Of a stretch of DNA of 14,521 nt, positions 1 to 7,230 are shown one piece after another; position 1 is the first letter of the stretch, and the number at the start of each line of letters is the position of its first letter. The stretch is from Bulleidia sp. (lineage in GTDB: Bacteria; Bacillota_I; Bacilli_A; Erysipelotrichales; Erysipelotrichaceae), in assembly GCA_016293365.1 (NCBI GenBank), contig JAEDEK010000040.1:1-14521 (forward strand), written 5' to 3'. A program made the position numbers and the translations under genes. The notes under the pieces are model-generated. The model saw only the letters and a list, made by a program, of their open reading frames with translations, was not told where the DNA came from and ran no database searches.

Positions 1-230
1 CTGTATCCTTCCCATTTCTGTTTACTCAAGTTTAGCACGCATGTGAAACATGGCTCAAGCTGCAGGACATGCGGTAACTGTGTCAGATAGTTACATGTTT
101 TCACATCTTTGCCTTTTCCTGAACGTTGCGGCTGTGTATGTTCTGCCTGCAGTACAGGATCGCCTGTCACTTTTGTGTTATGAAACTGCTTGATCAGAGA
201 AAGTATAAGATATGATATTGTTTTACCCAT
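1..230 (-). CDS. Unidentified open reading frame, truncated by the left window edge
   Basis: A minus-strand frame opens at ATG 230-228 and has no stop through base 1, giving 76 codons and a truncated 3' end. It begins MGKTISYLILSLIKQFHNT and contains a Cys-x2-Cys pair (FTCVL preceded by EPC) near the visible end. Its codons (CTG, CAG, ACA, AAA, GAA) look like those of the neighbouring genes. I do not recognise a family. The start lies immediately after the terminator of the MATE gene and the only SD-like bases (CAGGT) sit inside that terminator stem, so the start is doubtful. The real gene may start elsewhere, or the frame may be open by chance. The visible part is basic and poor in acidic residues. 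Confidence 0.3.
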   Translation of the reverse strand, partial: MGKTISYLILSLIKQFHNTKVTGDPVLQAEHTQPQRSGKGKDVKTCNYLTQLPHVLQLEPCFTCVLNLSKQKWEGY

Positions 231-231
231 T

Positions 232-264
232 AAAAAATACCTGAACTGTTGCAGTTCAGGTATT
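232..264 (-). terminator. Rho-independent terminator after the MATE gene
   Basis: The arms AATACCTGAACTG (236-248) and CAGTTCAGGTATT (252-264) form a perfect 13-bp stem with a 3-nt loop. On the minus strand it runs straight into a T tract (complement of the A run 232-237). It lies a few bases past the MATE stop codon at 272. It should end the glyS-dnaG-rpoD-trmK-MATE transcript. Because the stem is symmetrical it could also block transcription entering on the plus strand, but only the minus strand carries the T tract. Confidence 0.93.
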
Positions 265-271
265 CTGGATG

Positions 272-1645
272 CTAAACACGATTTGCTTCCATCAGTTTTT
301 CTTTCTGTTTCAGACACCTTTTCAGCCATCCACCCTGCAGGTAATAAATGATGTATAACCCTGCCAGCAATGACCAGGAAATGGGATAACATCTGATTGT
401 ATCAAACAGATTCTTCGCCGGATAGAACAGAATCCAGCTGATACGGAAGACTCCCATGACCATCGTAGTCATAATCATCGGAATCAGAGAATCCCCGCAC
501 GCGCGTAAGGAACAGGAAAGTATTTCCACAAAGGAAAATACAATCCAGAAAGGACACTGAAAGCGCATGATGGATACCGCAATATCTATAACATTGGTAT
601 CAGATGTAAACAGATGGAAGAATACACTGCCGTATATATACAGGAAGCCTGCGATGGCTGCTCCACCTATGATGTACATAACAATACCTGTACGCACTCC
701 CTTGCGTACTCTTTGGATATTACCTGCACCAAAGTTCTGACCACAGAACGTCAGGCAGGACTGACCAAGCGCGTTGGAGCTGTTCCAGAACAGTGCATCA
801 ATTCTGCCAAAGGCAGTATTGGCAGCTACAGTATCTGTACCATAGGCATTGATCCCGCGATGCACAAACAGGTTGGAGAAAGCATACATACATGACTGAA
901 GTCCCATTGGAATGCCGATAATCAGAATACGCCCGAATACAGCTTTATCCAATGTCATCTCATGAAAACGGAAACGATAGATATCTTCTGTTGTACCAAG
1001 CGTATATAAAGTCAAAGCACATGCAACAATCTGTGCAAGAACAGTTGCCAGGCCAACTCCGGCAACCCCCATATGGAACACCACGACAAATAACAGGTCC
1101 AGTACGATATTGGTTAATGCCGAAGCGATCAGGAAATACAGTGGCCGCTTGGAATCACCAATGGCTCTTAATATACCAGCACCATTGTTGTAGATGAGTA
1201 ATGGAATCATTCCGGCAAGATAAATCCGCATATAGGTTAAAGAGTATGGATAGATTTCTGCTGGCACATTCAGTACACGTAATATGGTCGGGGCAAAGAA
1301 AATCCCAGCTGCACTCATGACAATGCCAAGGCTGATCGCCAGAAACATCGCACATGATACACCTTTACGTACCCCTTCTACTTCATGGGAACCATAGTAC
1401 TGTGCAACGACAACCGTTGCTCCAGAAGACAGTCCCAGCACAAAGCCGACACATAATTCAATAAATGTTGCTGTCGCACCACCTACTGCCCCAAGTGCTT
1501 CCTTCCCGACAAAGTTTCCGACAACCATTGCATCCACTGTGTTATACAGCTGCTGAAACAAAGAGCCGAACAGAATCGGAAAGAAAAACAGAAGAATCGG
1601 TTTTACAACACTTCCCTGCAGCATATCGGACTGTCTTTCACGCAT
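272..1645 (-). CDS. MATE family multidrug/solute efflux transporter
   Basis: 457-residue polytopic inner-membrane protein with about 12 predicted hydrophobic segments, the usual size for MATE (NorM/MepA type) cation-coupled exporters. The two-fold family repeat is visible. The N half has the signature around NTVDAMVVGNFVGKEALGAV (about residues 35-54), followed by VAQYYGSHEVEGVRKGV. The C half has the matching GQNFGAGNIQRVRKGVRTG (about 303-321). The substrate cannot be read from sequence. The start at 1645 is supported by a strong SD (CAGGAGGG, 1653-1660) seven bases upstream. It begins 26 bp after the trmK stop and is followed by a terminator, so it is probably the last gene of the glyS-dnaG-rpoD-trmK transcript. 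An exporter is an odd partner there; in Bacillus the gene after trmK is nif3-like yqfO. Confidence 0.92.
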   Translation of the reverse strand: MRERQSDMLQGSVVKPILLFFFPILFGSLFQQLYNTVDAMVVGNFVGKEALGAVGGATATFIELCVGFVLGLSSGATVVVAQYYGSHEVEGVRKGVSCAMFLAISLGIVMSAAGIFFAPTILRVLNVPAEIYPYSLTYMRIYLAGMIPLLIYNNGAGILRAIGDSKRPLYFLIASALTNIVLDLLFVVVFHMGVAGVGLATVLAQIVACALTLYTLGTTEDIYRFRFHEMTLDKAVFGRILIIGIPMGLQSCMYAFSNLFVHRGINAYGTDTVAANTAFGRIDALFWNSSNALGQSCLTFCGQNFGAGNIQRVRKGVRTGIVMYIIGGAAIAGFLYIYGSVFFHLFTSDTNVIDIAVSIMRFQCPFWIVFSFVEILSCSLRACGDSLIPMIMTTMVMGVFRISWILFYPAKNLFDTIRCYPISWSLLAGLYIIYYLQGGWLKRCLKQKEKLMEANRV

Positions 1646-1671
1646 ATCAGTACCCTCCTGTCTATTTTCAG

Positions 1672-2331
1672 TTATTGTACGGAAAATGAATCCAGAATGG
1701 AAAGCTCTTCCTTTAAAGATGGGTTTCCATTTTCTGAAACAGAAAGAATGTGACGGATCTTCTCTGCCCTTCTTTTCAGAAATTCAGCATATTCCTGTTT
1801 TCCTTCTGTCTTTAATACAGGGCCAAGAACCAGATCCTGAATTCTGTATGGTTCATGTTTTTCCGTATTGAAATCAATTGTCACATAATCATGTCCACGA
1901 TCATTCACATAGGTTTCATTCGCAATTGTATATCCATGATCACTGATCCATCTGCGCATGGAAACCGTATCACGGTTGACTTCCACAATAATCTGCTTCA
2001 GATCATCCAGACGGGACTGTGCACGTTCCAGGATCCCCTTTGCAGTCTGGAAACCCATCCCTGCAATGACGGCGCACTGGGTATCCTGTGGTACATCCTG
2101 CAGACCATCTGTCAGAATGGCCGTGATACAGTCCTGCATGCCTCTGGCAGCGATATTGGTACGTGCTGCCTGAAGCGGACCTTCCGCCACATCGCATGCA
2201 TATACCTTTTCGCAGATACCGTCTCTGACAAGCATAATTGGAAGAAAAGCATGATCTGTGCCGATATCAGCTGTGATCATGCCTTTTTTTATCATGGAAG
2301 CAATCTTTGCAAGTCGTCTGTTGTCAGCCAT
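1672..2331 (-). CDS. trmK: tRNA (adenine(22)-N1)-methyltransferase TrmK
   Basis: 219-residue Rossmann-fold methyltransferase of the TrmK (YqfN) family, which methylates N1 of A22 in the D-loop region of tRNA using S-adenosylmethionine in the cytoplasm. SAM-binding motif I is ADIGTDHAFLP (residues 21-31), and CDVAEGP (46-52) fits the acidic loop. The next family motif reads IAGMGF (89-94), where Bacillus TrmK has IAGMGG. The QPN seen later in Bacillus TrmK reads EVN (117-119). The C-terminal part is helical, as in the family. The ATG (2331-2329) overlaps the rpoD stop by one base (TAATG), which suggests translational coupling, and the neighbourhood rpoD-trmK is conserved in Firmicutes. The fold and family are secure; activity is inferred and the two motif changes make it slightly less certain. 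Confidence 0.9.
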   Translation of the reverse strand: MADNRRLAKIASMIKKGMITADIGTDHAFLPIMLVRDGICEKVYACDVAEGPLQAARTNIAARGMQDCITAILTDGLQDVPQDTQCAVIAGMGFQTAKGILERAQSRLDDLKQIIVEVNRDTVSMRRWISDHGYTIANETYVNDRGHDYVTIDFNTEKHEPYRIQDLVLGPVLKTEGKQEYAEFLKRRAEKIRHILSVSENGNPSLKEELSILDSFSVQ

Positions 2332-3644
2332 TACTTGTCAAAGAAATCCTTGAGACGCTTGGAACGTGTCGGATGCTTCAGCTTACGCAGAGCTTTTGCT
2401 TCAATCTGACGGATACGTTCACGAGTAACGTTGAATTCCTTACCGACTTCTTCCAGTGTTCTTGTACGTCCGTCATACAGACCGAATCTTAAACGGAGTA
2501 CCTTTTCTTCTCTTTCCGTCAAGCCGGAAAGTACATTGTTGATTTCATCCTTCAGCAGCTGGTTGGAAGCGTACTGATCCGGAGACAAAGAATTCTTGTC
2601 TTCGATGAAGTCACCAAGATGCGAATCATCTTCTTCACCGATCGGAGTTTCCAGAGATACCGGTTCCAGGGCAATCTTCTGAATTTCTCTGACTTTTTCC
2701 GGAGAGATACCATCCATTTTGGCGCTGATTTCTTCTGCCGTCGGATCTCTGCCAAGCTCCTGTACAAGCTGACGCTGAATACGAGTGAGCTTATTGATGG
2801 TTTCTACCATATGTACCGGAATACGGATTGTACGCGCCTGGTCGGCAATCGCACGGGTAATTGCCTGACGGATCCACCATGTTGCATAGGTTGAGAACTT
2901 GAATCCCTTGCGGTAGTCAAACTTTTCAACCGCTTTGACAAGCCCCATATTTCCTTCCTGAATCAGATCCAGGAAAAGCATGCCTCTGCCGACATATTTT
3001 TTGGCGATGGATACAACAAGACGCAGGTTGGAAGAGATCAGAATATCTCTTGCCTCCTTGTCACCGGCTTCAATGCGCTTGGCAATCTCCGGCTCATCTT
3101 CCGGTTTCAGAAGTGGTACACGACCGATTTCCTTCAGATACATCTTGACCGGATCATTCAAAGATACCGCCGTTGAATGAATTTCCGGACGTTTTCTGGC
3201 ACCTTTGATAATGATGTCATCTTCATCATCACCAAGACCATCCAGTTCATCTCCTCTTGGTGTGTCGATATCATCGACATCATCCAGATCTACATCCTCT
3301 TCCTCTTCCTCGAGCAGATCAAGGCCGTCCTGGCTGAGTTCTACAATATCCTCATCTTCAGATACATCGATGTCATTATCACGGAACCAGTCCCACAATG
3401 CATCGATATCATCATCGGAACAGTCCAGTTTTTCCAAAGAAGCCATGATGTCCTTCTGATAGATGACACCATCTTTCCGGTATGTTTCGATATAGTCCTG
3501 CTTGAGCTGATCCAGAGTCTTGACTCCTTCTGCACCCGTTGCAGCAATTTTTGCTTCCGGCTTCTTTACATCTTTTCTGTTTCGGCCGGATGCCTTAGAG
3601 GTCTTCTTTGTGGAAGTCTTCTTTTCTGTTTCTTCGATTTCCAT
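2331..3644 (-). CDS. rpoD: Primary RNA polymerase sigma factor (sigma-70/SigA)
   Basis: 437 residues from the ATG at 3644. Visible regions: a Lys-rich tail (1-32); region 1.1 (about 42-95); an acidic linker (about 95-143); region 1.2 (DPVKMYLKEIG, 164-174); region 2 with NLRLVVSIAKKYVGRG (206-221) and FSTYATWWIRQAITRAI (250-266), which recognises and melts the -10; region 3; and region 4.2 with the helix-turn-helix EEVGKEFNVTRERIRQIEAKALRKL (about 398-422), which binds the -35. A longer reading from a TTG at 3686 is rejected because it lies inside dnaG without an SD. The ATG at 3644 has an excellent AGGAGGAAGG at 3651-3660, just past the dnaG stop. It sits 16 bp after dnaG, the classic macromolecular-synthesis operon order. 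Confidence 0.97.
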   Translation of the reverse strand: MEIEETEKKTSTKKTSKASGRNRKDVKKPEAKIAATGAEGVKTLDQLKQDYIETYRKDGVIYQKDIMASLEKLDCSDDDIDALWDWFRDNDIDVSEDEDIVELSQDGLDLLEEEEEDVDLDDVDDIDTPRGDELDGLGDDEDDIIIKGARKRPEIHSTAVSLNDPVKMYLKEIGRVPLLKPEDEPEIAKRIEAGDKEARDILISSNLRLVVSIAKKYVGRGMLFLDLIQEGNMGLVKAVEKFDYRKGFKFSTYATWWIRQAITRAIADQARTIRIPVHMVETINKLTRIQRQLVQELGRDPTAEEISAKMDGISPEKVREIQKIALEPVSLETPIGEEDDSHLGDFIEDKNSLSPDQYASNQLLKDEINNVLSGLTEREEKVLRLRFGLYDGRTRTLEEVGKEFNVTRERIRQIEAKALRKLKHPTRSKRLKDFFDK

Positions 3645-3660
3645 GTTTTTCCTTCCTCCT

Positions 3661-5418
3661 TCAGTCTGCTTTGTTTTCCTGTTCAATCAGCTGACGCTTC
3701 ATGTTCAGACACTCATTGTATTTCTGCATGAGTGCTGCCATTGCGGTTCCATTCAGAGCCTGCGTAAGCTGGTCGCGATACTGCGATGCTTCATCATCCA
3801 GCAGCCTGATCTTGATGGCACGCATGGCACCATCCATCATTGAAGCATCATATTCATTCATCCATTCGTGATCGGATGCAATGGAAACAATGCGTGACCG
3901 TAACGATTCATCTTCACTCTGATCCATTAAGGATGCAGGATCACACGATCCTTTTGTATGAACATCGTCAATGATCATCATTGCCAGCATCTGACCCTCA
4001 CGGGTGATCAGATATCCGATCTGTTCTTCAAACCTTCTGACCGCTTCATTGGATACAAGCATCATTGAAAGAATCTGATCTTCCGCATTGATGAGTCCAT
4101 CCGGTACAACCGCAGGAGCCCCTTTACCTGTAAAAACAGGAGTGCTCCTTTCATTGCTGCGCGGTTTTAAAGGCAGACCGGTCAGTTTTGAAAGCTGAGA
4201 TGTGAAATATTCCCGTTCCATCGGGTCATTCAGGCGGTTTATTTCCGTCATTGCCTTCTCCGCCATCTCTTTTTTATCGAGATAGCTGCTCATATTTGTC
4301 TCCTTTACGAGAAAGGACAGAACAAATTCCATCCATGACATCTCTTTGGATACAAGGTTTTTCAGACCTTCCGGTCCATCTGAAGCAATGATTTCATCCG
4401 GGTCTTTTCCCGTCTGGTTTACGACAATCGAGATTTCACATCCGCTCTCGACTGCCATGCGTCCGGCACGGAATGTCGCTGCCTGTCCGGCATGATCACC
4501 GTCATAACAGAACACAATGCGTGCTGCAGAACGTTTCAAAAGAGCAATCTGCGCTGCCGTACAGCTTGTTCCAAGGGTACATACAGCATTGCTGATACCT
4601 GCTCTTGCAAAGGCAATGACATCCGTCACCCCTTCACAGACATAAATCCTGCCCTCATGTCTTGCGGCAGAGCGAGCCCGATGGTAGTTAAAGACGATGT
4701 TGCCCTTATGGAATACATCGGTCTCATTCGTATTGACATATTTGGATGGATTCTGAGGATCCATGGATCGTGCCGAGAAACCGATCGGTTTCCCGGATGC
4801 ATCATGAATCGGAAATGTGATTCTTCCATCAAATACATCACTGACTCTTCCGCCATAGACATTGGCGACATTTGCATCACACATCTGTTCCTGCGTATAT
4901 CCCTTGGCAGACAGATATCTGCTTAAGGAATTACCGGAAGGATTGAAACCGATCTGAAAGATCTCGCGGATATTCTTATCCAGACCTCTTTTTTCCAGAT
5001 ATTCCTTTGCCACAGCACCTTCTGCCGTATCCAGTTGATAGGTGGTGTAGCGGATGGTTTCCTCCAGTACTTTATGTATGGATTCGATGTGCGGATCAAC
5101 CGGTTTTTCAAATGTGGAAGGATGGATGGACAGCTGCTGATCTGTGATCTGTGCAACTGCAGCAACCGCCTCCACAAAGGAAACCTTTTCAAAATTCTGT
5201 ACAAAGGTAAAGACGTTGCCGCCTGCACCGCATACAAAACATTTATAGATCTGACGGTCCGTATTGATCTGCATGGATGGATCATGGTCATCATGAAACG
5301 GGCAGATACATCTGTACTGACGGCCATGCTTCTGCACACTGGTATAGTGTGATATGACATCCACGATATCAGCACCATTACGGATTCTGTCGATTTCTGC
5401 CTGCTCCAGTCTAGCCAT
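3661..5418 (-). CDS. dnaG: DNA primase DnaG
   Basis: 585-residue bacterial primase that makes the RNA primers for lagging-strand and initiation synthesis, normally recruited by the replicative helicase. The N-terminal zinc ribbon has Cys39-x2-His42 (CPFH) and Cys60-x2-Cys63 (CFVC). The TOPRIM catalytic core shows the conserved Glu in YVCEGVTDVIAF (Glu262), the DGD triad piece (Asp306, Asp308) and KDPDE (338-342), which bind metal. The last third is the divergent helicase-binding domain. The length is close to Bacillus DnaG (about 600). The start ATG at 5418 is preceded by CAGGTGAA (5421-5428). The gene lies 21 bp after glyS and 16 bp before rpoD, with no terminator between, so the three are likely cotranscribed. 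Nothing is missing or truncated. Confidence 0.97.
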   Translation of the reverse strand: MARLEQAEIDRIRNGADIVDVISHYTSVQKHGRQYRCICPFHDDHDPSMQINTDRQIYKCFVCGAGGNVFTFVQNFEKVSFVEAVAAVAQITDQQLSIHPSTFEKPVDPHIESIHKVLEETIRYTTYQLDTAEGAVAKEYLEKRGLDKNIREIFQIGFNPSGNSLSRYLSAKGYTQEQMCDANVANVYGGRVSDVFDGRITFPIHDASGKPIGFSARSMDPQNPSKYVNTNETDVFHKGNIVFNYHRARSAARHEGRIYVCEGVTDVIAFARAGISNAVCTLGTSCTAAQIALLKRSAARIVFCYDGDHAGQAATFRAGRMAVESGCEISIVVNQTGKDPDEIIASDGPEGLKNLVSKEMSWMEFVLSFLVKETNMSSYLDKKEMAEKAMTEINRLNDPMEREYFTSQLSKLTGLPLKPRSNERSTPVFTGKGAPAVVPDGLINAEDQILSMMLVSNEAVRRFEEQIGYLITREGQMLAMMIIDDVHTKGSCDPASLMDQSEDESLRSRIVSIASDHEWMNEYDASMMDGAMRAIKIRLLDDEASQYRDQLTQALNGTAMAALMQKYNECLNMKRQLIEQENKAD

Positions 5419-5439
5419 GATTCACCTGTTTATTTCTGA

Positions 5440-6816
5440 TCAAAAACGGATTTCCTGAAGAATCTTTGTGCGTACTTCTTCGATGGTCATGCGTTCCTGT
5501 TCCATCGTGTCACGATGACGGATGGTTACAGTGCCATCCTGCAGAGTCTGATCATCGACAGTGATGCAGTAAGGTGTACCGACTTCGTCCATTCTTCTGT
5601 AACGCTTGCCGATGGAACCTGCATCATCATAGGCACACTGGAAGTCATAGGAAAGAGATCTGTAGATTTCCTGCGCCTTTTCGCTGTGGTTCTTCTTCTT
5701 TAATGGGAAGATGGCTGCCTTAACAGGTGCCAGTACCGGATGGAAATGCATGACGATTCTTGTATCGCCGCTTTCCAGTGTTTCTTCATCATATGCATCC
5801 GTAAAGAACATGAAGAACAGTCTTTCAACACCGACTGCCGGTTCAACAACATATGGAAGATACTTTTCATTTGTTGTCGGATCCAGATATGTCATATCCT
5901 TTCCGGAAGTTTCCTGATGCTGTGTCAGGTCATAGTCTGTACGGTCTGCGATACCCCACAGTTCACCCCATCCCCATGGGAAACGGTATTCGATATCCGT
6001 TGTACCCTTGGAATAGAAAGACAGTTCTTCCTTTTCATGGTCTCTGAAACGCAGGTTTTCCGGATTACCGCCAAGGGAGAGAATCCAGTCCATGCAGAAT
6101 TTTCTCCAGTATGGGAACCATTCATCATCTGTACCAGGAGCACAGAAAAATTCCATTTCCATCTGTTCAAATTCTCTTGTTCTGAAAATGAAGTTACCCG
6201 GTGTGATTTCATTACGGAAGGACTTACCGATCTGGCCGATACCAAATGGAAGCTTCTTTCTGTAAGCACGCTGAACATTCTTGAAATCAACAAACATACC
6301 CTGCGCAGTTTCCGGACGCAGATAGATGGTATTCTTTGCGTCTTCCAGTGTTCCCTGGAATGTCTTGAACATCAGATTGAACTGACGGATATTTGTAAAG
6401 TCATGAGAGCCGCAGTCAGGACATGGAATGTTGTTTTCCCTGATGAATTCCTCCATTTTCTCGTTGGACCATCCTTCCGGATTGACTGTTCCATTGGACC
6501 AGTTTTCGATCAGCTGATCGGCTCTGTGTCTTGTTTTGCACTGCTTGCAGTCCATTAACGGATCGGAGAATCCCTTGAGGTGACCGGAAGCTTCCCAGAC
6601 CTTCGGATTCATGAGAATGGCAGCCTGAATTTCCACGTTGTTCGGATCTTCCTGAATGAATTTTTTCTGCCATGCACGCTTGATATTGTCCTTGAGCATT
6701 ACGCCATAAGGGCCGAAATCCCATGTATTGCTTAAGCCACCGTAGATTTCAGATCCCTGAAATACAAAACCTGTTGTTTTCGCATGATTAACGATCTTTT
6801 CAAATGTTTTTTCCAT
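5440..6816 (-). CDS. glyS: Glycyl-tRNA synthetase, single-chain homodimeric type
   Basis: 458-residue class II synthetase that attaches glycine to tRNA-Gly in the cytoplasm. It is the alpha2 (glyQS) type, not the two-gene alpha2beta2 type of Bacillus. The N-terminal HAKTTGFVFQGSEIYGG and WDFGPYG (10-38) are family signatures. A probable zinc site is Cys90-x2-Cys93 with Cys132-x2-Cys135. Motif 2 spans FRNEITPGNFIFRTREFEQ (200-218). Motif 3 is EPAVGVERLF (325-334), and the anticodon-binding domain runs from about 355. The ATG at 6816 is chosen because GGGGGAAG stands upstream. The longer reading to 6885 uses a TTG and overlaps the promoter -35. The own promoter gives only about 35 nt of leader, too short for a T-box. 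It heads the glyS-dnaG-rpoD-trmK-MATE unit. Confidence 0.96.
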   Translation of the reverse strand: MEKTFEKIVNHAKTTGFVFQGSEIYGGLSNTWDFGPYGVMLKDNIKRAWQKKFIQEDPNNVEIQAAILMNPKVWEASGHLKGFSDPLMDCKQCKTRHRADQLIENWSNGTVNPEGWSNEKMEEFIRENNIPCPDCGSHDFTNIRQFNLMFKTFQGTLEDAKNTIYLRPETAQGMFVDFKNVQRAYRKKLPFGIGQIGKSFRNEITPGNFIFRTREFEQMEMEFFCAPGTDDEWFPYWRKFCMDWILSLGGNPENLRFRDHEKEELSFYSKGTTDIEYRFPWGWGELWGIADRTDYDLTQHQETSGKDMTYLDPTTNEKYLPYVVEPAVGVERLFFMFFTDAYDEETLESGDTRIVMHFHPVLAPVKAAIFPLKKKNHSEKAQEIYRSLSYDFQCAYDDAGSIGKRYRRMDEVGTPYCITVDDQTLQDGTVTIRHRDTMEQERMTIEEVRTKILQEIRF

Positions 6817-6856
6817 ATGCGTAATCTTCCCCCTATTTTGCCATGGTATCCAATAA

Positions 6857-6885
6857 ACTATACCACTTTCAAGTCTTTCATTCAA
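6857..6885 (-). promoter_or_regulatory. Sigma-A type promoter of glyS and the dnaG-rpoD operon
   Basis: On the minus strand, -35 TTGAAT (6885-6880), a 17-bp spacer and -10 TATAGT (6862-6857). It lies just after the terminator of the 86-aa gene and about 40 bp before the glyS ATG, so transcription should start near 6850. The location between a terminator and a start codon makes this a believable promoter; it has not been tested. Confidence 0.72.
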
Positions 6886-6888
6886 CGT

Positions 6889-6918
6889 AAAAAAGGCAGA
6901 ATCACTTTGTGACTGCCT
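6889..6918 (-). terminator. Rho-independent terminator of the 86-aa gene
   Basis: On the plus strand AGGCAG (6894-6899), a two-base AA bulge, TCAC (6902-6905), loop TTT, then GTGACTGCCT (6909-6918). The minus-strand RNA forms a 10-bp stem followed by six T (complement of 6889-6894). The stem overlaps the stop codon of the 86-aa gene (6904-6902). It separates that gene from glyS. Confidence 0.85.
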
Positions 6919-7162
6919 GTTGTTTCAGATATTTCTGCATTCCCGACATAACAGTCCGAAGCGAAAACAGCTGATAAATACGGTCAACCTCATCTTTATG
7001 CAGATCCATCATCCCTGCACATACCGAAGGTGGCATATGACTGATATAGGCATCTGCAAGCATATTCCATTCATACGGAGAATAGGAATCATCTGCTGAA
7101 GAAATCTCTGATAACGTGATCTGATGTACCGTATTGCGTACATCCTGCTGTGACATGCACAT
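6902..7162 (-). CDS. Unrecognised small protein of 86 residues
   Basis: I do not recognise this protein. It is 86 residues, soluble, with no signal peptide or membrane segment. It has an N half rich in Ser/Asp/Tyr (SSADDSYSPYEW) and a C half that looks helical (DLHKDEVDRIYQLF, then MQKYLKQQ). It contains many Met (eight). It is likely a true gene: a perfect AGGAGG (7171-7176) sits eight bases before the ATG at 7162, a terminator overlaps its stop, and its upstream region carries paired palindromes that could be operators. A second ATG at 7156 is possible but is spaced too far from the SD. It sits alone between trmD, where rplS often follows, and the glyS promoter, so it is probably transcribed as its own unit. 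Confidence 0.78.
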   Translation of the reverse strand: MCMSQQDVRNTVHQITLSEISSADDSYSPYEWNMLADAYISHMPPSVCAGMMDLHKDEVDRIYQLFSLRTVMSGMQKYLKQQAVTK

Positions 7163-7173
7163 ATGTATTACCT

Positions 7174-7219
7174 CCTGTACAGTATTTATACACGGACTTG
7201 TGAAATACTACTGTACAGG
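7174..7219. promoter_or_regulatory. Paired CTGTACAG palindromes, operator-like, upstream of the 86-aa gene
   Basis: The 8-bp palindrome CTGTACAG occurs at 7175-7182 and 7211-7218, centres 36 bp apart. Their flanks mirror each other, so the whole forms an imperfect inverted repeat: CCTGTACAGTATTT (7174-7187) against AAATAC-TA-CTGTACAGG (7203-7219, with a three-base insertion). A possible -10 TATAAA (minus strand, 7190-7185) lies between the two copies, and the near copy touches the SD. This is the layout of a repressor pair around a promoter. In a read-through RNA from trmD the same bases could fold into a hairpin that partly hides the SD. No good -35 is visible. Confidence 0.45.
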
Positions 7220-7230
7220 ATCATGTACTT

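Noticed and set aside
1855..2409. 184-codon plus-strand frame opposite trmK and the end of rpoD
   Set aside because: Antisense to two secure genes, with a composition typical of a shadow frame.
3645..3686. 14-residue N-terminal extension of the sigma factor from a TTG
   Set aside because: No SD; it overlaps dnaG. The ATG at 3644 has AGGAGGAAGG just upstream.
3177..3731. 184-codon plus-strand frame opposite rpoD
   Set aside because: Its length comes from the Asp/Glu-rich code on the other strand, which reads as Ile/Phe-rich without stops; no homology seen.
5740..6558. 272-codon plus-strand open frame opposite glyS
   Set aside because: It lies wholly antisense to a clear glycyl-tRNA synthetase, has no family resemblance and is rich in Cys/Phe/His as expected from an antisense shadow.
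6817..6885. 23-residue N-terminal extension of glycyl-tRNA synthetase from a TTG
   Set aside because: The TTG is the first half of the promoter -35, and homologues begin at the MEKTFEKIV position.
6817..6901. T-box riboswitch before glyS
   Set aside because: Only about 85 bp lie between the upstream gene's stop and the glyS ATG, and they hold a terminator and a promoter; there is no specifier stem or T-box sequence.
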